Below, piece after piece: positions 61,180 to 64,000 of a DNA stretch of 64,000 bases. Position numbers and translations under genes: made by a program. Origin of the DNA: Euonymus europaeus (taxonomy: Eukaryota; Streptophyta; Magnoliopsida; Celastrales; Celastraceae); assembly GCA_963580455.1 (NCBI GenBank), contig OY756958.1, positions 19,294,501-19,358,500 of the forward strand, read 5' to 3'. How positions within the stretch are numbered: the stretch's first letter is position 1; each line of letters starts with the position of its first letter. The notes under the pieces are model-generated. The model searched no databases. It saw only the letters and a list, made by a program, of their open reading frames with translations, and was not told the origin of the DNA.

Positions 61180-61819
61180 AGAATGAAGGAACTTCTATTG
61201 AAAGTAATACATTCTATAATGTATTGATTTTTTTTACTGAATATACATCAATGTGTGTAGAAAAAGCGTGTTTTATAAGCTATAAGATAAGAATAACCAC
61301 GGAGTCTACTACTTAGAGGTTTGAATGTAAATAACTGGGATAAAGATAGTTGACCAGAATCATGCTAAAAAGGATAAAGTTTTGAGACGTAGAGTATGTG
61401 TTTGACATGCATTGATTATTGCTTTTGTCTCTCCTTCTTTTTATAAACTTCTGAAATATCTTGGTGGGAGGCCTTAATGGCATGATCTTGGCATCTCAAG
61501 GAGTGATAGATCGCGCGCTTTTATATTCTTGCTTTCTTTTTATAGTACTATCCATTCTCCCCTAAAAAAGAGTCTTTTGTAAGTTGGTGAATCACTAGCA
61601 GTTGCTTCAGGTCATTGGGCTTGTTCTGTGACATTTTTGAGGCATGATATGCACAAAGTTCATCCACTACCCTAGAAAGTGTGAATCTTTCACGTTGTTG
61701 ATGTTTGGTTGCATATAATGGTTGAAGATGAGTTTAAGATAAATCAGGACTGTAGAGGGCTTCATCTCCATGATCTTTAAAATTTATATTTTTATCCATC
61801 TAATATATCATTTAGTTGC
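61180..61819 (-). mobile_element. Partial 5' LTR of element B
   Basis: Aligns with 42800-44400 (minus the MITE) and in part with 7480-7740: GAAAGTAATACATYM, GATAAAGTTTTGAGA, CTTGGCATCT, GGGCTTCAT...CATGATCTT, TTTTTATCCATCT. The stretch nearest gag is deleted, and the outer part is cut by the Harbinger element inserted at 61823. Confidence 0.7.
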
Positions 61820-62717
61820 TAAGAGCATTATTAACAGCTTCCCTATATCACTCCTTATCCTCAAATTTAAGGATCATCTAAAAAAAAACTAACCCAACAG
61901 CATCCCTATCCCTAAATAAGTCCCTATCCTATTCCTTATATTCAAGTTGAGTCTCTAGGTTGAGGGATTGGGAAAGACCGGTCCCTATCCCTTATCTTTG
62001 TCTAATTTTTTGACACGTATATCATTTTGACGGAACAAAATTTCATTAAAGAACAAAACACGCTCCTCCCTCTCGCCCTTTTCTCCCTTTCGACCTTCTT
62101 CTCCTTTTCTCTCTACTGGGGTCTGGGCAGTTAATCTCCGTTCACGACGGGCGAGCATTCTCTTCTCCCTGTCTACCATCTTCTCCCTGTCTACCATCAT
62201 CTTCGCCATTATCTCTACTGGGCAGGTTGATCTTCCATCACAACGGATCGAAAGAATCGGGTATGTGTAATTTGCGATTCTTCTTCTTCTTTTTGGTTTA
62301 TGTGAACCCAAATCAGCTTGGTTTTTTACTTTCGTATACTTCTCTGTTTGCGCATGTCATTTGTGAGGTCATCTTTGGTAAATTATGTTAAGGTTGTCTT
62401 GCTTTGTGATGTGGAGAGATTGTTCTACTTGATCTGTGAATGTATTTGGATGGAATTTGTAATCCTCATAAGTTTTTCAGATTTTTTTCATGGGATTTTA
62501 GTGGTTTATTTGAAACATAGTGATGAAGAGGAATTGCTTGCACAACAACTGTTCGACAAAAAGCCTCACTCATTGAGATTACTGCTTTTGTTAATATAGC
62601 TCGATATAGTTGATGATTTCGCTTTTGTCCAACTTTGCTTTACGCGTGCGACTTGACCAAACTAATATAAGTTTTCTCAATCAAGCTTTTTATAAGCTTT
62701 TGCACACTAATATATAA

Positions 62718-62750
62718 TTTACATATATATATATATATGTATATGTATAT
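62718..62750. repeat. (TA)n/(TATG)n microsatellite
   Basis: A short TA run with TATG units, in the 5' leader region of the Harbinger element. The surrounding 62320-63371 is AT-rich, with no exon assigned. Confidence 0.85.
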
Positions 62751-63371
62751 ATAAGCATTAATTATACCCCACATAAAAGCTATATACACACTACCAAGTC
62801 ATTCCCTGTGTACTGTGTTCAGACCTTGTGGAAGTATTTCCATTGCTTTAATATATGACTATCTAGATATATGACTCAATCAAAGTTCTCCTGCATTAAC
62901 TCTGAAATAAAATTTAGAAATTCTGATGTTCGCGACCTACTGGTATGCCTCTTTGAACCCTGTTCGCAGCCTACTGGTATCCCATCTCAACTCCCTTGGT
63001 GCATGCAATCCCCTGTCCCACACATCGAGTAATACCACATACTATGAACAACAGATTTTAGAGGGATGATTAGCTTCATTCAAAAAAGTAGATTAAGTCC
63101 CCAAGTCATTTTCTCATTGGTGATTACAGCTTGTGATCATAGCTAAGGTGTTCCTTTTTTTAACATCCAAATGCATGACTAATATGAGTGCTCCCATTTT
63201 TTGTTTGTTTTGCTTTTTAACATGCATGCCCGAACCTTCAAATCTTCTTTTACTGGGAATTATGTTGTTTGTGTCCTAGCTTCAAGGTCTAAATTTTTAA
63301 GCATAATTCTGTTTGCATATTCTATTTTTGACCTTTTTAATTACATTCATGTGACTCTTGAAGGCATATTA

Positions 63372-64000
63372 ATGGAATCTCAAACTATTGTGAGTAAGGA
63401 GAAGCCTAGGGGTAGAAAGGCTGAGAATTATACTGTTGCGGAGGATTTAATTTTAATTGCGGCTTGGGAGCATACAAGTGAGGATGTTGTAATTGGTACT
63501 GACCAAGCGAAAGAACAATATTGGACTAGAGTTTGGAGAGAGTATTTAGATAACAAGACTGTTTATCCCTATCGGCCTGAGAAATCAATTATCAATAGAT
63601 TTAGCACTATTAGGACCAAATGCTTGAAGTTTGCTGGGATCGTTCAGAGCATTGAGTATGCCAATCCTAGTGGAATGACCGAACAAGACAAGGTATGGCC
63701 TTAAATTTTTAATTTCTTTGTCTTGTTTCCATGCTATAGCATTTAATTTATTGTCTTCCTTTGTTTTATGTTTTTTTAGGTTAATGAAGCAATAAAGGTA
63801 TGGTCGACAGAGGAGAAAGGCGTGTTCAAGCTAATGCATTGTTATCAAGTGCTCAAGAGTTCTCCAAAATGGTTTACAGAGGTTGTTCAGCCAAGTTTGA
63901 GCCGAAATCAAGCTGCATCAGAGTCAATTAACTTGGGAGAAAATGAAAGTGGCAGTGGTCATGTTGAATTGGAAAGGCCAATAGGAAAGAAGAGAGGAAA
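63372..64000 (+). CDS. Harbinger ORF1 protein (NAM-associated / GST-T3-like), partial
   Basis: Exon 1 63372-63692 begins MESQTIVSKEKPRGRKAENY and includes YTVAEDLILIAAWEHTSEDV, EQYWTRVWREYL and the conserved RPEKSIINRFSTIRTKCLKF. Donor GTATGG and acceptor TTTTTTTAG join, in phase 0, to exon 2 from 63780: VNEAIKVWSTEEKGVFKLMH, then SSPKWF and RPIGKKRG at the edge. Proteins of this wording are annotated in plants as GST T3-like or No-apical-meristem-associated and are ORF1 of Pong-like Harbinger transposons (SANT/trihelix-like DNA binding). I started at 63372, as the upstream frame from 63201 is hydrophobic and unlike the family. No stop interrupts it within the window; the 3' end is missing. 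Confidence 0.8.

Larger units (their letters stand above)
42441..64000 (-). mobile_element. Nested Tat-type gypsy retrotransposon (element B), reconstructed
   Basis: Pieces of one minus-strand Tat-type element appear in the right order: 3' LTR 42532-44795, polypurine tract 44796-44807, 3' region with a possible antisense ORF 49526-51434, integrase 51435-52300, gag 58580-61160, partial 5' LTR 61180-61819. Between or inside them sit later insertions: MITE-like 43374-44190, copia 45105-49520, hAT-derived 53209-54781, LTR-like 54936-58489 with a solo LTR inside, and Harbinger 61823 onward. The 5' LTR outer end is not in the window. RT and RNase H are missing. That all pieces belong to a single insertion is an inference from order, strand and LTR similarity. 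Confidence 0.6.
61823..64000 (+). mobile_element. Pong-type Harbinger element, runs off the right edge
   Basis: GAGCATTATTAACAGC follows TAA (61820-61822) inside the LTR of element B, a Harbinger-like start and target. It encodes an ORF1 on the plus strand from 63372. The leader (62080-62230) is CT-rich with a duplicated TTCTCCCTGTCTACCATC (62163-62198). The transposase and right TIR are outside the window, so completeness is unknown. Confidence 0.65.

Noticed and set aside
62163..62198. Repeated TTCTCCCTGTCTACCATC as a possible CRISPR-like or operator repeat
   Set aside because: Only two adjacent 18-bp copies without spacers in a plant transposon leader; a simple tandem duplication.

Overview
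This is AT-rich nuclear DNA from a flowering plant, most likely a eudicot. Two host genes with introns can be spliced by eye: a WOX5-type WUSCHEL-related homeobox gene (10866-11610, minus, two exons, 182 aa) and the translation initiation factor subunit eIF3f (36079-41035, minus, six exons, 286 aa). Both have conserved amino-acid motifs, GT/AG introns and exon sums divisible by three. The species cannot be fixed from the sequence. Almost everything else is transposable-element DNA of many classes, in several places nested. No bacterial, organellar, tRNA, rRNA or CRISPR feature was seen.

Layout. 1-1.8 kb: a probable copia-type LTR and an AT/GT microsatellite. About 2.0-7.8 kb: a decayed minus-strand Ty3/gypsy element of Tat-lineage type (element A: LTR, gag, C-terminal RT, RNase H, integrase) with three tandem duplications. 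7.8-10.9 kb: anonymous DNA with a dense GTGATA cluster. 10.9-11.7 kb: WOX5. 13.6-18.5 kb: a complete PIF/Harbinger transposon with TIRs, a 3-bp target duplication, an uninterrupted DDE transposase and an uninterrupted Myb/SANT-type ORF1. 18.7-20.7 kb: three MITE-like elements. 24.2-28.0 kb: a minus-strand Helitron with both termini. 28.3-28.4 kb: two tandem Helitron 3' ends. 28.5-29.5 kb: a long-TIR, Pack-MULE-like element carrying a broken C2H2 zinc-finger gene fragment. 32.1-32.5 kb: a Tourist-like MITE. 36.1-41.2 kb: eIF3f, with a MITE in intron 1 and site II/telo-box promoter motifs. 41.3-42.4 kb: a Tourist-like element filled with AT-rich repeats.

42.5 kb to the right edge reads best as one large minus-strand Tat-type retrotransposon (element B) broken up by later insertions. 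Its pieces are a 3' LTR (42.5-44.8 kb) with adjacent polypurine tract, a possible antisense extra ORF (49.9-51.1 kb), integrase (51.4-52.3 kb), gag (58.6-61.2 kb) and a partial 5' LTR (61.2-61.8 kb). Inserted into it are a MITE-like element (43.4-44.2 kb), a full-length Ty1/copia element with both LTRs and a 5-bp target duplication (45.1-49.5 kb), a hAT transposase fragment (53.2-54.8 kb), an LTR-like segment (54.9-58.5 kb) that itself holds a 2.1-kb Tekay-type solo LTR with a 5-bp target duplication, and a Pong-type Harbinger element that runs off the right edge (61.8-64.0 kb).

The host genes show no functional link to each other. Most retrotransposon coding remnants carry stops, frameshifts or deletions. 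The first Harbinger element looks potentially autonomous, and the second is open as far as the window goes.
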